Source: CAZKBP01 sp964551015 (GTDB lineage Bacteria > Bacteroidota > Bacteroidia > Cytophagales > Microscillaceae). Taken from it: a DNA stretch of 64,000 nt. The stretch lies in assembly GCA_964551015.1 (NCBI GenBank), contig CAZKBP010000006.1, positions 1 to 64,000 on the forward strand, given 5' to 3'. The notes beneath the pieces are model-generated. The model had not been told where the DNA came from. It saw nothing but the letters and a program-made list of their open reading frames with translations, and searched no databases. Each line of letters opens with the position of its first letter. The stretch's first letter is position 1. The translations under genes were made by a program, and so were the position numbers. This document shows, piece after piece, positions 44,337 through 53,583 of this stretch.

Positions 44337-45200
44337 CTACAGCATGGTATTCACTGCTTGAATAGTAGGCAGTTCGTGTTGATAAATCTTAGGATAATAA
44401 AATTTGAGCAGATATTTTTCCCATCTTTGGAGGCGATACCGTGCGATTTTTTTGCGAAACTCGTAGATTTGATCTCGCTTGGCATAAAGCAGCTTTCCTA
44501 GTTCTGAAATAGAATTTTCGGCATATTGATCGTAAATATCTAAGATTTCCTTTCCTCTTTTCTTACCGCCCGTGCCCGTTTTGTGCTGCGCGTGGAGGCG
44601 ATAGATCGCCAAAAATTTGGGAAGTGCTTGAAACTCGACCTCAGCTTGGCTTGCCCGGATAAACCATTCCCAATCAAAAGCATAATGATAGGCTTCGTTC
44701 AAATCTCCGACCTGCTCCCAAGCTTTTCTTGTCCAAAAACTACTCGGCTGAATGACATAATCGTAGATTTGGATCGGGTAGCTTTCATAATTTTTACAGA
44801 CTTGGCTTCCTCTGCATCTATTGTCTCCTTCGGACATATGAAGGGCTTCTCCGAAGACAAGATGGGGATGTTCAGTTTTCAGGAGCGACGCGACATATAG
44901 CAGTGTTCTGGGTAGATATAGGTCATCCGAATTGAGCCATCCTAAGATTTCACCCGTAGCTAAGGCAAAACCCCGATTAATGGCATCAGCCTGCCCTTGG
45001 TCAGGTTTGCTTTCCCAATGGCTCAGGTATTTTTCATATTTTTTGATGATAGAAACACTTTCGTCGGTGCTTCCGCCATCCATGATGATATACTCCAGAT
45101 CGGGATATTGCTGCCCAATCACCGAAAGGATCGTTTCTTCCAGATATTGACCTTGATTGTAAGAAGGGGTAATAACGGATATTTTGGGGTAAGTTTTCAC
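44337..45200 (-). CDS. Glycosyltransferase family 2
   Basis: A 287-residue GT2 enzyme. The start SVITPSYNQGQYLEETIL (about 9-26) is followed by MDGGSTDESVSII, KPDQGQADAINRGF and the metal motif NSDDLYLP. The acceptor region reads QPSSFWTRKAW. The last 70 residues are basic and aromatic (RYRLQRWEKYLLKFYYP), as in the paralogue at 45218, and may contact the membrane. It follows the neighbouring GT2 gene by 17 bp and precedes the aminotransferase gene by 10 bp. Confidence 0.9.
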   Translation of the reverse strand: MKTYPKISVITPSYNQGQYLEETILSVIGQQYPDLEYIIMDGGSTDESVSIIKKYEKYLSHWESKPDQGQADAINRGFALATGEILGWLNSDDLYLPRTLLYVASLLKTEHPHLVFGEALHMSEGDNRCRGSQVCKNYESYPIQIYDYVIQPSSFWTRKAWEQVGDLNEAYHYAFDWEWFIRASQAEVEFQALPKFLAIYRLHAQHKTGTGGKKRGKEILDIYDQYAENSISELGKLLYAKRDQIYEFRKKIARYRLQRWEKYLLKFYYPKIYQHELPTIQAVNTML

Positions 45201-45217
45201 GGTTAGCGTGCTCTAAT

Positions 45218-46117
45218 TTACTTCCTAGCTTTTTTCCATAGAAAGGAAAATACACGTAGGGGATTGCTGAGATAATATAAACTTCTACGTGAAAAGTAAA
45301 TGGATTGACCTTTTAAAAACTTCCAGGCTCTCAATTTTTTCAACTCCCTTTTACCAACAGACGAAAGGCTTTGTTCATATTTCGCAAAGATGTCTTGATA
45401 AATCTGGCGCGACTCCTCATTGTGGAAAGTATTCTCAAAGGACTTGGTACCGGGAATAAAACGGAAATTACCCAAGTTTTTGTTCACGTAAATCACCTTA
45501 GCTTGGGGCACGGCTCGGAATATAAAATCCATATCCAGTACATCTTGTAAATCTGTATCATAGCCACCAATGCGCTCATGCAAAGATTTGTGGTAAAAAT
45601 ACGCCGAAGGGTTGTGAGGATACTCTTGGTAAAACAGCATCTTGGCTAAGGTACGGTAACGAGGCTTATTGATCTTGATAACTCGCTCCTCCTCATCTCG
45701 CCAAAGCGTGTTGCCAACCAAAAAACTAGGTTCTGGTAATTTCTCAAAGGCTTTGATAACAAAGCTTAAGGTATCAGGCTCATAGTAATCATCTACGTTG
45801 AGGAAGGAGATGACTGCTGCCCTTGCTAAGGCAATTCCCTTATTCATCGCGTCAGATTGGCCTCTGTCCGGTTCAGAAATCCATTTCAGATGACTGTACT
45901 GGTTCGCGTATTTTTTGACAATAGACATGGTACGATCCGTACTCCCGCCATCAATAACCCAATGCTCTAGATCAGGAACCCCTTGTTGGATTACATTTTG
46001 GATACAGTTTTCTATGAATCTCTCTCCGTTATAAACTGGTGTTAGAATCGAGATAGAAGGAAGACTCGACTTGGCCTCAGGATGCTTTGAGAAGGGGTAC
46101 TCTTTTACTTTCATCAT
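45218..46117 (-). CDS. Glycosyltransferase family 2
   Basis: A 299-residue GT2 enzyme. SILTPVYNGERFIENCIQ (about 23-40), VIDGGSTDRTMSIV, EPDRGQSDAMNKGI and the metal motif NVDDYYEP are intact. The acceptor block reads NPSAYFYHKSLHERIG. It has the same basic aromatic C-terminal tail as the neighbouring GT2 proteins. Two start Met codons lie in tandem (46117 and 46114). It follows the GT8-like gene by 37 bp within the same transcription unit. Confidence 0.9.
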   Translation of the reverse strand: MMKVKEYPFSKHPEAKSSLPSISILTPVYNGERFIENCIQNVIQQGVPDLEHWVIDGGSTDRTMSIVKKYANQYSHLKWISEPDRGQSDAMNKGIALARAAVISFLNVDDYYEPDTLSFVIKAFEKLPEPSFLVGNTLWRDEEERVIKINKPRYRTLAKMLFYQEYPHNPSAYFYHKSLHERIGGYDTDLQDVLDMDFIFRAVPQAKVIYVNKNLGNFRFIPGTKSFENTFHNEESRQIYQDIFAKYEQSLSSVGKRELKKLRAWKFLKGQSIYFSRRSLYYLSNPLRVFSFLWKKARK

Positions 46118-46154
46118 TTCTAATCGAAAATTATGGCAAATGTTTCACGCTCGC

Positions 46155-47183
46155 TTACTCGAGCCAAAGCAAGTTATTCAGTTTGGTTTTGATACGTTGC
46201 AAGATAGTCTTTTTTTCAGAATAAGGGGGTTTGGTGGGCATTTGGCTCGAGCTAGATTCATTTTTGGGCTTATTTAGGTGAGGATGAGTTTCGGCAAATT
46301 GCAATAAAGGCTGGTATTGGGAGAGTTTTTGATACTGATTACGCAGTAAATACTGCTGATATTGAGCATAAATTTCTTCCAAATCCGGTCTGTCTTCAAA
46401 GCCATACTCCAGCCATTTAGAGATTTGCTGGGGTTTTTCGGGATTATAGTTACTGAAATGAAAGAAAACCAGAAGGTGATCTTCATTGACAAAATAAAGA
46501 TGATTCTTTTTAGCGAGTTTTCTCTCATGGAAATTCCAGTATCCCATGTTGTAGCCCGGGCTTTTGATGATCTTGACCCGATCAAAGAAAATCGGTAAAT
46601 AATTAGCCCAGATCTGATCCACGAATAAGCCCCGCTCAAAATCAATCAGACAGTGGTCGCGAAGGCGGTCAGCCCACCAATCTAGGAACTGCCCTGCTAT
46701 TTCTGTATTTTTGATGGCCAGAAAACCCAAATTATAAATGCCTACATTGAGTACTAGGGTTTCAAAACGTAGCATTCGCTCTTTTTGGGGATAAAGCAGG
46801 TGTGGGGTTAACAGGAAGTCATAGCTTTCCAGGAGGTTCTCAATTTCTGTAAATCTTTGATAAACAAAAATATCTGGGTCTAGATAAATGACGTGTGATA
46901 CCTCGGGATACCTCCGAAAAATTTCTTGGAAATAAAATGGCTTTACCGCCGTATTGAACTCGACAATATTATAGTCCGAGAGCATCTGCTGCCGATCGTG
47001 TAAAGGCACTTGAGCTACCTCCCAAATATCATAAGGTTGAAAAAAGGTGTAATCAATCTCCGGTGAAATTTTATCTACTAAGCCAATGATAAAGCGATAA
47101 TCCGGATTCGTTTGAGCCAGTGAGTCCCCCAAAGATTTGGCCTGAGCCAGATAGTTATTTGAGCAAAGGGTAAAAACAATCAT
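46155..47183 (-). CDS. GT8-like glycosyltransferase
   Basis: A 342-residue protein beginning MIVFTLCSNNYLAQAKSL, the opening seen in GT8/glycogenin-like capsule enzymes. The metal site YLDPDIFVYQ (D102-P-D104) and the acceptor region NVGIYNLGFLAIKN support a retaining GT-A transferase. Residues 200-245 (DRVKIIKSPGYNMGYWN) include the family-like GYN and a later His. The C terminus is basic with a Ser/Lys/Pro-rich stretch. The linkage formed is unknown. It is followed closely by three GT2 genes. Confidence 0.78.
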   Translation of the reverse strand: MIVFTLCSNNYLAQAKSLGDSLAQTNPDYRFIIGLVDKISPEIDYTFFQPYDIWEVAQVPLHDRQQMLSDYNIVEFNTAVKPFYFQEIFRRYPEVSHVIYLDPDIFVYQRFTEIENLLESYDFLLTPHLLYPQKERMLRFETLVLNVGIYNLGFLAIKNTEIAGQFLDWWADRLRDHCLIDFERGLFVDQIWANYLPIFFDRVKIIKSPGYNMGYWNFHERKLAKKNHLYFVNEDHLLVFFHFSNYNPEKPQQISKWLEYGFEDRPDLEEIYAQYQQYLLRNQYQKLSQYQPLLQFAETHPHLNKPKNESSSSQMPTKPPYSEKKTILQRIKTKLNNLLWLE

Positions 47184-47233
47184 TTATTTGTGATTATGTC
47201 TCGAGCTAGTTGAAGATTTAGCCTTCCCAACCT

Positions 47234-48067
47234 TCAGGCAAAGCCAAAATAGGTATTGGTTTCTTGAAAAAGTTCGTCCAGATATTGAATAGTTTCATCC
47301 GAGAGATGCTCTTGGTAGTTTCCTGGGAGAACACTTCGTTTGTGGGAGTTGATTCCACCACTTTCAGCATTGAGATTGTACTTCGTCTTATAGTGTTCAA
47401 TTTCTTTCTGGTTGTAGGGTATACCAAGATATTCAAGAATACGCTTCAGCCAGCTATCGCAATCCAGCACCATTTCTTCGTATTTTACAAATAAGATATG
47501 AGGGTGCTTCTGGAGCATTTTCATGTATGGCTTATATATATCTTGGAGAAAACTTTTACTTTTTTTGACGGCCATCTGGTTAACATCGCTAGATAGATAT
47601 TCTTGCCTAGTTTTGAGGGTATGCTCATTGATCATTCGATGACTGTATGCGAAAGAAAAATACATAGAGGTAAAGACATCCTTGGGCTCACGAAGCATTA
47701 GAATAACTTTGTAATCTTCTAAGCTAGGGATGGGAATATACAAGCGAATGGGCCCGTAAAAAAAGCCTTGGCTTTGAAAGGCTTTGTTGAAAAAATGTGC
47801 TTGCTTCATTTGACTCACTGGATTATCTGATAGATAGGAGAACTCTGCAAGCTTGCTTTGATAATCAATACATTCATAGGCCTGTCGGGTCGCCAATTCC
47901 TCGATTAGACGACCCGCCACCGAGGAGCCGCATTTCCAAGTAGTAAAGAAAATCAAACTAGAAAGATCATTCTTGGGAGTAATTCGGTGATGTAGGCTTT
48001 TGTACTCCTTGGTTCGTGTCCAGTGGTAGTAGTTTTTGAGTCTTTTGAGCGGTATTAATAGATTCAT
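47234..48067 (-). CDS. Sulfotransferase-domain protein
   Basis: A 277-residue protein with the PAPS-dependent sulfotransferase fold. The 5'-phosphosulfate loop is FTTWKCGSSVAGRLIEEL (about 38-55), a variant of the usual YPKSGTTW. The 3'-phosphate site is LREPKDVFTSMYFSF (about 123-137), close to the classical RNPKDV motif. HILFVKYEEMVLD and the C-terminal KRSVLPGNYQ region also fit cytosolic-type sulfotransferases. PAPS-forming genes lie about 9 kb upstream on the same strand. The acceptor is inferred to be the locus glycan or its lipid carrier. Confidence 0.8.
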   Translation of the reverse strand: MNLLIPLKRLKNYYHWTRTKEYKSLHHRITPKNDLSSLIFFTTWKCGSSVAGRLIEELATRQAYECIDYQSKLAEFSYLSDNPVSQMKQAHFFNKAFQSQGFFYGPIRLYIPIPSLEDYKVILMLREPKDVFTSMYFSFAYSHRMINEHTLKTRQEYLSSDVNQMAVKKSKSFLQDIYKPYMKMLQKHPHILFVKYEEMVLDCDSWLKRILEYLGIPYNQKEIEHYKTKYNLNAESGGINSHKRSVLPGNYQEHLSDETIQYLDELFQETNTYFGFA

Positions 48068-48182
48068 ATTTTTATACTATGGTTAATTTTGATAAAGAAA
48101 GATTTTCAGATCTATTCAAGTTGTCCTTCATTCGTGGCTTCAAGCAAACCTAGTTTCCTCTCTGGTTACAGCCCATCACCAA

Positions 48183-48980
48183 TCAAGACCCCACTTTAAC
48201 GGTATAAAACCTTTCTAAAAACTTATGCGAAAATTTACCCATCCGAGGACTTAGAGTACTTATTCCTAAAAAGAGGTTTGCCAGAGATAATAAGCCCAAT
48301 TTTTCCCAGAATGGAGGAGTTTGTCGGCTATGATTGAGTTTTGTTTCCAAAAAAGCTACCCCTCTTTTTAGGTTGAGTTCAACTTCTAAAGAATGATGTC
48401 CGTCTAGAAATTTTTTCAAAGATCGAGTAGCAATGTCTGGATCTTTAAGTAAAGATTCGTAGTCTATTTGCCAGCTTTTTCTGGAATGGAGAAAAGTATT
48501 TATTTTTCTTTCGTAAAATTTGGCTAAGGCAAGACCATACCAAATAGGGATACGATCTCTCTTCTGGATAGATTTTGCCACGGAGAAGGCATTTCTAGAT
48601 ACTCTCAGATAAATTGGTTGAATATCTTCCCGCAGAAGCACCTCCTCGTAAGCTTCTAAGAAATGAACCATACGAGGTTCTTTGATACCAAACAAGGATA
48701 GGCTGGCAAACTCTCGTCTCATGATCTGGGTCAGCTTCTCTCGGAACTCTGTATTTGCTAATTTTGCCCTGAAAATAGAGTACCATCGGTAATCATATCG
48801 TGCTAAGGTATTGTAATCTAAATGATTGATCGCTTGGTTCTCATAGAAGCCTTTGGGATTCTCAGGAAGGGTAGCAATAAAATTTGACCCGAAGGAAATA
48901 CCCGCATGATGTAACGTACCTGCCAAGGAAGATGTACCTCCCCGGTGCATTCCCAAAACCAAGATACAGTGTCTTCGCAT
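48183..48980 (-). CDS. Sulfotransferase-family protein
   Basis: A 265-residue protein. The N-terminal loop CILVLGMHRGGTSSLAGTL (about 5-23) is the 5'-phosphosulfate-binding motif of bacterial capsule-type sulfotransferases. YLRVSRNAFSVAKSI (about 123-137) is the likely 3'-phosphate site. The middle has NPKGFYENQAI, also seen in the 54448 product (RNPKGFFEDPE), so those two are related. The start codon overlaps the stop of the 730-residue fusion gene as TAATG, which implies coupled translation. A substrate cannot be named. Confidence 0.82.
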   Translation of the reverse strand: MRRHCILVLGMHRGGTSSLAGTLHHAGISFGSNFIATLPENPKGFYENQAINHLDYNTLARYDYRWYSIFRAKLANTEFREKLTQIMRREFASLSLFGIKEPRMVHFLEAYEEVLLREDIQPIYLRVSRNAFSVAKSIQKRDRIPIWYGLALAKFYERKINTFLHSRKSWQIDYESLLKDPDIATRSLKKFLDGHHSLEVELNLKRGVAFLETKLNHSRQTPPFWEKLGLLSLANLFLGISTLSPRMGKFSHKFLERFYTVKVGS

Positions 48981-51172
48981 TATCTAAACAAAGCTTTTAC
49001 ATTGCCTAATAAGCGTCTGGTGCTACTTTTCATCAGGGTGCTTTTCAGGGACTTGGCTTTCAAGAAAAGTACGTCTGTCCTAGAATTGTAAATATTCCTC
49101 TTGATTTCCTGATCTGATATCTCGAAACCATATTTCTTGACTTCGAGTATGAAGCTATCAATCGTGCCGTGTATTTGTTCGTCTTCCACTTGCTTACTTT
49201 CTGACATATTCCATAATCGCTCTGTACCGGGCACTAAGTCAATGGTAAGGAGAAGTTCTCCTCCCGGCCTGAGCAATTTACTTGCTTGTCTTAGGATTCC
49301 CAGACGGATTTTTCTGGGCATATGTTCAATCACTGAGATAGAGTAAATGGCATCATAAGAGCTTGACTTGTCTCCAAAGAAACTAAAATCTTGATTATGA
49401 GATTGTATGCGCGGATGAGTCTCTGAATAATCTAGATAACCCCATTCGTTCCAGTTCTCTACGTTTTTAAAATCTCTTTTTATAGTATGGGCATCCACTG
49501 TTACCACTTTATTTCCCCAATGAGCTAGACAAATGGGTAATGGGCAAACGCCTGCCCCAATGTCTAAGACTTTCTTATCTTTGGCTCCTCTCAATTGTTC
49601 TAGCAACCAAGAATATTCAAAGACCCTAGGATAATGACTCGTGAAAAATTGGAAATGATGCCGAGAAACATCCACAGCGTATTGTAACATATCAGGGGAG
49701 GTCACTTCTTGGAAGGCACGGTTCAGATCCTGAGAACTGATGTCACGTTGATGTCGCTCCGAAGGCAAACGGGTAGCTACGATTACCGATACATCTCGAT
49801 ATTTGGCTACTCGGGCGATCTCATCAAATTGCCCGTGTTTGGCGATCTCTTCCTGAATGGAACTGTGAAAATGCGTAATCTTCGACGAAAAAGCAGGAGA
49901 TTCGTTGTAAGCACCTATGATTAGGCGTTTTTTGGCTCTAAAGCCAGCACTTTCGACTATCTTTTCATATTCCTGCTGGCTACTTTGGTGAATCAGCACA
50001 TCAAAGCACATGACGATATCGGCCTCGGGGATATTTTCATCATAAATACTACCTTTTTGGAATCTCCAATCAGGGCGCTTTTGTTGGGCTAATTTCACAG
50101 CTTCTTCGGAAATATCTAAACCCAAATAGTGTTTAAAAGGAAGTACCTTCGTGAGTTCTAAATCACCAAAGCCAATATCTATCACATGATGCTCTTCTCT
50201 CCCATAAATTAAGAGTTTGATTAGCTCCTGCTTGAAATGCAAAATTTCACCTCTTGAACCAACCCCGCTTCCTAAATTGGGATGGAGTGCATATCTCAGA
50301 TCCCAAAATAAAGCATTATTCAAATCTTGTTTTATAGCTTCATCAAGCATTTGATTCAGGTCATCAATAGCTTGATCTACCTTCGGATGCCCTACTTTCT
50401 TGAGATGCATCTGTTCATCTAGCTCTTGATGAAAATGAAGCATCTTTACATCCAAATCTGGTAAAATATCTTTGCTGAGGTGGGTCGGATAATTCCATTG
50501 CAGTCCTAGGGGATGCACTTTTTCGGCCAGAGATTCCACTGCCAAGGCAAAGCTCACTTGATCTACGTGCTTACTGTACCGAGGAGTATACACCCGGATA
50601 TTTTCAAGGGACCAACGTGCGTAAGATTTCCAAGATTTGGCCAAACGAGGAAGTAGCTCTTTGGAGATGATATACAAGCCTCCGTTACAATTGTGAACTT
50701 GAGTAATTTTGTTCCCACGAAGTGCAAAGCTGGCTTCGGTTTCTCTAAAATCAAGCCCCGCCTCCTCGAATATACTTTGAGTGATCTCCAGAGGTGGATT
50801 TGGAAAGTCTACGATCTTTGCATAGATGGATTCTTCCAATGCCAAGCCTTCTAAAGAAAGCAGAGCCGTATCGCAATCCATGAGGAAAACATAATCAAAA
50901 TCCAATGAAGGGGCGAGAAATGTATCTAGCTGACTGAGTTTGTTACAGTAGGGATTATCTTGAGCGAATGGTTTGGCGGCAATCAGGTTTACCTGTGAGC
51001 GTTTGAGCCATTGTTCAAAGTTGGGCTCCAGATTACCAATGGTATGGACGAATATATGCTTTGGATCGATGGATAATTTTTGGGTCAGGCTCTGTAACCA
51101 GATAAAAACCTGAGCCTTCAGGATAGGCTTATCTTCTAGAATACATGAAAAGAGATATTTCATTTTTGTCAA
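48980..51172 (-). CDS. Fusion of glycosyltransferase-like and two methyltransferase domains
   Basis: A 730-residue cytoplasmic protein with three modules. The N-terminal part (about 1-265) looks like a GT-A enzyme, with YVFLMDCDTALL (D99-C-D101 as a DxD-like site) and NCNGGLYIISKELL. The second part (about 300-460) is a class I methyltransferase with VIDIGFGDLELT, GLDISEEAVKLA and MCFDVLIH. The third (about 500-690) is a different class I methyltransferase with VLDIGAGVCPLPICLA, VVTVDAH and YSISVIEHMP. The two methyltransferase halves are not obvious duplicates. Its genes of closest contact are the sulfotransferase at 48183 (overlapping) and wzt (98 bp upstream). A role in elongating and capping the polymer is plausible but inferred. 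Confidence 0.8.
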   Translation of the reverse strand: MTKMKYLFSCILEDKPILKAQVFIWLQSLTQKLSIDPKHIFVHTIGNLEPNFEQWLKRSQVNLIAAKPFAQDNPYCNKLSQLDTFLAPSLDFDYVFLMDCDTALLSLEGLALEESIYAKIVDFPNPPLEITQSIFEEAGLDFRETEASFALRGNKITQVHNCNGGLYIISKELLPRLAKSWKSYARWSLENIRVYTPRYSKHVDQVSFALAVESLAEKVHPLGLQWNYPTHLSKDILPDLDVKMLHFHQELDEQMHLKKVGHPKVDQAIDDLNQMLDEAIKQDLNNALFWDLRYALHPNLGSGVGSRGEILHFKQELIKLLIYGREEHHVIDIGFGDLELTKVLPFKHYLGLDISEEAVKLAQQKRPDWRFQKGSIYDENIPEADIVMCFDVLIHQSSQQEYEKIVESAGFRAKKRLIIGAYNESPAFSSKITHFHSSIQEEIAKHGQFDEIARVAKYRDVSVIVATRLPSERHQRDISSQDLNRAFQEVTSPDMLQYAVDVSRHHFQFFTSHYPRVFEYSWLLEQLRGAKDKKVLDIGAGVCPLPICLAHWGNKVVTVDAHTIKRDFKNVENWNEWGYLDYSETHPRIQSHNQDFSFFGDKSSSYDAIYSISVIEHMPRKIRLGILRQASKLLRPGGELLLTIDLVPGTERLWNMSESKQVEDEQIHGTIDSFILEVKKYGFEISDQEIKRNIYNSRTDVLFLKAKSLKSTLMKSSTRRLLGNVKALFR

Positions 51173-51270
51173 TCTCTGGGATTATTTAGTGGAGATTTCA
51201 TTATAGGATCACTTTGCCTGAGAGCTTCTGTAACCATAATCTACGATCTTTCATTTTATGAAAGGCTTAT

Positions 51271-52524
51271 CTACTCCCATCGGCCCAGAAACTGAACCGG
51301 AGCATTGCCCTCTTTAACTTCTTCCATTTTGATTTCTGAAATATTCGAATTATAAAAATACACTTTTCCTTTCCGTCCATCTTCGGTTATTTCATTTATC
51401 CCCAAGGAAACATAATAGTTGCCGGCTGATAAGAGCAGTCCCGATAGATAAAGTCTGATGGTAGTTTCACCTGTCTTTTGGTAAATTACACCTACGTTTT
51501 TAGATATAATAGAAGCTACTACCTTGGTGTCTTTGTCAATCAATCCCACATCTACACAATATTTTTCAACGGAATGGTCAACGGATAGTTGGAAGATAAA
51601 CTGTACACTCTTACCATATTTTATGGAATGGATATTTTCACGGATTTTTTGGATACCTTCCCCCTCGATTGATAGTGATCTCAATTTTACCGTGGAATCT
51701 CCATACGTTATTCTATCTATCTTTCCGAAGCTATCCAAGTAATCACTCATTGCTACATCAACTTCTTTGGTGTATACTCTGTTTTTACCTCTTTCTATGA
51801 ATAAGACTTTGTTTGAGATTCTGGCAACCTGAGGGGTTGAATGAGACACGAAAATAATAGCGGTTTTTGAGATAAGGCTGCCAATTTTATTCAAGCATTT
51901 CATCCGAAATCCAATATCCCCTACCGCCAGCACCTCATCGATCAGCAGCACATCTGGCTCCATCTGCGAGGCCACCGCAAAGCCGAGGCGCACTTTCATC
52001 CCGGAACTATAATTCTGGACGGGCGTATCGATAAATTCTTCTAATTCAGAAAAGGCCACGATTTCGTCAAACTTCTCGTCGATTTCTTTCTTGGTATAGC
52101 CTAAGATTTGCCCATTGATATAAATATTTTCTCTGCCCGTAAGCAAAGGGTTAAAACCTGCTTGCAACTCAATCAAAGCCCCAATTCGTCCCTTCATCGT
52201 AACGGTTCCTTGGTCGGGTTTGATGAGTCCATTCAAGATTTTGAGTAAGGTGCTTTTGCCCGCTCCATTATGGCCAATCAGCCCGAGACACTCGCCTCTC
52301 TTGAGCTCAAAGGAAATATCTTTGACGGCCCAGAATTCGTCTTTGCGGAGTTGATCGTCGCCTTGCTTCTTTCCCCATATTTCTGCGCCAATATCTTGCA
52401 CGCCGTACCAGAGCGAACGCTTGAAGTTTCGGCAGAATTTTTTAGAAACGCCTTCTACCTTCACCAGAACTTCGTCGTCTTGGCTTTTCTTATCTTCTGA
52501 GCTTATATCTAAGGTTTTATTCAT
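51271..52524 (-). CDS. wzt: Wzt-type polysaccharide ABC-transporter ATPase with C-terminal binding domain
   Basis: A 417-residue ABC ATPase. Walker A GHNGAGKST (84-92), signature YSSGMKVRLGFA (about 172-183), Walker B VLLIDE (192-197) and the switch His in FVSHST are intact. The region AVKDISFELKRGECLGLIG is typical of O-antigen/teichoic-acid exporters. Residues about 270-417 form a beta-rich extension (VKLRSLSIEGEG to APVQFLGRWE) matching the placement of the Wzt C-terminal carbohydrate-binding domain. In E. coli O8/O9a that domain recognises a terminal cap on the chain before export. The permease gene lies 59 bp upstream. The pair defines ABC-dependent export of the glycan. Confidence 0.9.
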   Translation of the reverse strand: MNKTLDISSEDKKSQDDEVLVKVEGVSKKFCRNFKRSLWYGVQDIGAEIWGKKQGDDQLRKDEFWAVKDISFELKRGECLGLIGHNGAGKSTLLKILNGLIKPDQGTVTMKGRIGALIELQAGFNPLLTGRENIYINGQILGYTKKEIDEKFDEIVAFSELEEFIDTPVQNYSSGMKVRLGFAVASQMEPDVLLIDEVLAVGDIGFRMKCLNKIGSLISKTAIIFVSHSTPQVARISNKVLFIERGKNRVYTKEVDVAMSDYLDSFGKIDRITYGDSTVKLRSLSIEGEGIQKIRENIHSIKYGKSVQFIFQLSVDHSVEKYCVDVGLIDKDTKVVASIISKNVGVIYQKTGETTIRLYLSGLLLSAGNYYVSLGINEITEDGRKGKVYFYNSNISEIKMEEVKEGNAPVQFLGRWE

Positions 52525-52583
52525 TCGGTTAGTTTTCCGTTGTGAGTTCTTGGTTATTATTGATGGATAAAAATAGCCCTCCT

Positions 52584-53441
52584 CTAAGAACCAATTCTGG
52601 CAATTAAATGGGGGAGCGCGATTCTAAGTAGCAGTAAGCCTAAAATTAATAATAAAACACTCGCCCCACTCACCCACAGAAATCCACCCAACTGCGTGGG
52701 CACTTCGCCTACGAGCCAGCTTCGGCTTACTGTCAAAACGGGCGTAACGGGATTATAACCCGCTACGATGGCTCCGAGTCCTTCCTTGGGTAAGGGATAA
52801 ACCACGGGCGTGATAAAAAACCAAAAGGTTACAATAAAGCTAATTCCTCGACCAATATCATTATATAACATTCCCAAAGGAGTCAGAAGAATGCCAATGG
52901 CGAAACCTAAAATCAAAATCGCCAGCATTCCCAAAGGTGCCAACAAAATGCCCAGACCGGGCCACACCTGAAACCAAATAAAGACGGGAATCAAAATTAT
53001 CAACTTAACCAAAAAATCAAAAATGACTTCTCCTGCTCCGGCTAAAATGAGGGCTTCTCGGGGGAAATTCAACTTGGTCAACATGGATTGTCCGGCCGTC
53101 ATGGCCTGAATGGGTTTATTAAGTGAAGTCGTAAAACCTGCCCAGAGCAAGGTTCCTACCATCACAAATACCGGATAAGGAAGCCCTCCCGTATCTCCAA
53201 TCTGGAAAATCTTCGCAGAGTTCAAGAAAACCCAAGTTACGGTCTGGGCAATAGGTGGGATAAAAGCCCAAAGAACACCAAGTAAGGATTGTCGATATTG
53301 TGCCCGAATGTTGCGCAACATCAAGCGCCAAGCCAAAGCTCTGGAAAGAAGCAAGCTCTGCCACAATTCTCGAACCAGCCTAAGAGGATGCTTGAGGGCT
53401 GGTTCGGGTGAATATACAGTGATTTGATCGTGTACGCTCAT
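52584..53441 (-). CDS. wzm: Wzm-type polysaccharide ABC-transporter permease
   Basis: A 285-residue inner-membrane protein with about six helices (first at about 62-85, last at about 255-275). The N-terminal cytoplasmic segment LLSRALAWRLMLRNIRAQY and the sequence YRQSLLGVLWAFIPPIAQT are hallmarks of ABC-2 permeases of the Wzm/TagG/KpsM type. It partners the Wzt ATPase encoded 59 bp downstream. The pair exports a lipid-linked polysaccharide made on the cytoplasmic face. An 83-bp inverted-repeat region precedes the gene (53482-53564). Confidence 0.92.
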   Translation of the reverse strand: MSVHDQITVYSPEPALKHPLRLVRELWQSLLLSRALAWRLMLRNIRAQYRQSLLGVLWAFIPPIAQTVTWVFLNSAKIFQIGDTGGLPYPVFVMVGTLLWAGFTTSLNKPIQAMTAGQSMLTKLNFPREALILAGAGEVIFDFLVKLIILIPVFIWFQVWPGLGILLAPLGMLAILILGFAIGILLTPLGMLYNDIGRGISFIVTFWFFITPVVYPLPKEGLGAIVAGYNPVTPVLTVSRSWLVGEVPTQLGGFLWVSGASVLLLILGLLLLRIALPHLIARIGS

Positions 53442-53481
53442 GCGTCAATGGCTATTATTTGAATGTTCGTGTCAATCTCTT

Positions 53482-53564
53482 CACGATGCAAAACTAGAAT
53501 AAGTTTTAGGAAAAGAACGAAGGATGCAAGCGAAAATTACAAAGTAAGTTATTCTTGCATCGTG
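53482..53564 (-). promoter_or_regulatory. Long imperfect inverted repeat between methyltransferase and wzm genes
   Basis: CACGATGCAA (53482-53491) is perfectly complementary to TTGCATCGTG (53555-53564). After a 5-nt bulge the pairing continues with GAATAA (53497-53502) and TTATTC (53549-53554), giving 16 bp. On the minus strand it begins 20 nt after the methyltransferase stop and ends 41 nt before the wzm start. It could be an attenuator, processing site or leader structure for wzm-wzt. There is no T-run. Confidence 0.6.
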
Positions 53565-53583
53565 TGCGAGGGTGAGGCTCAAT

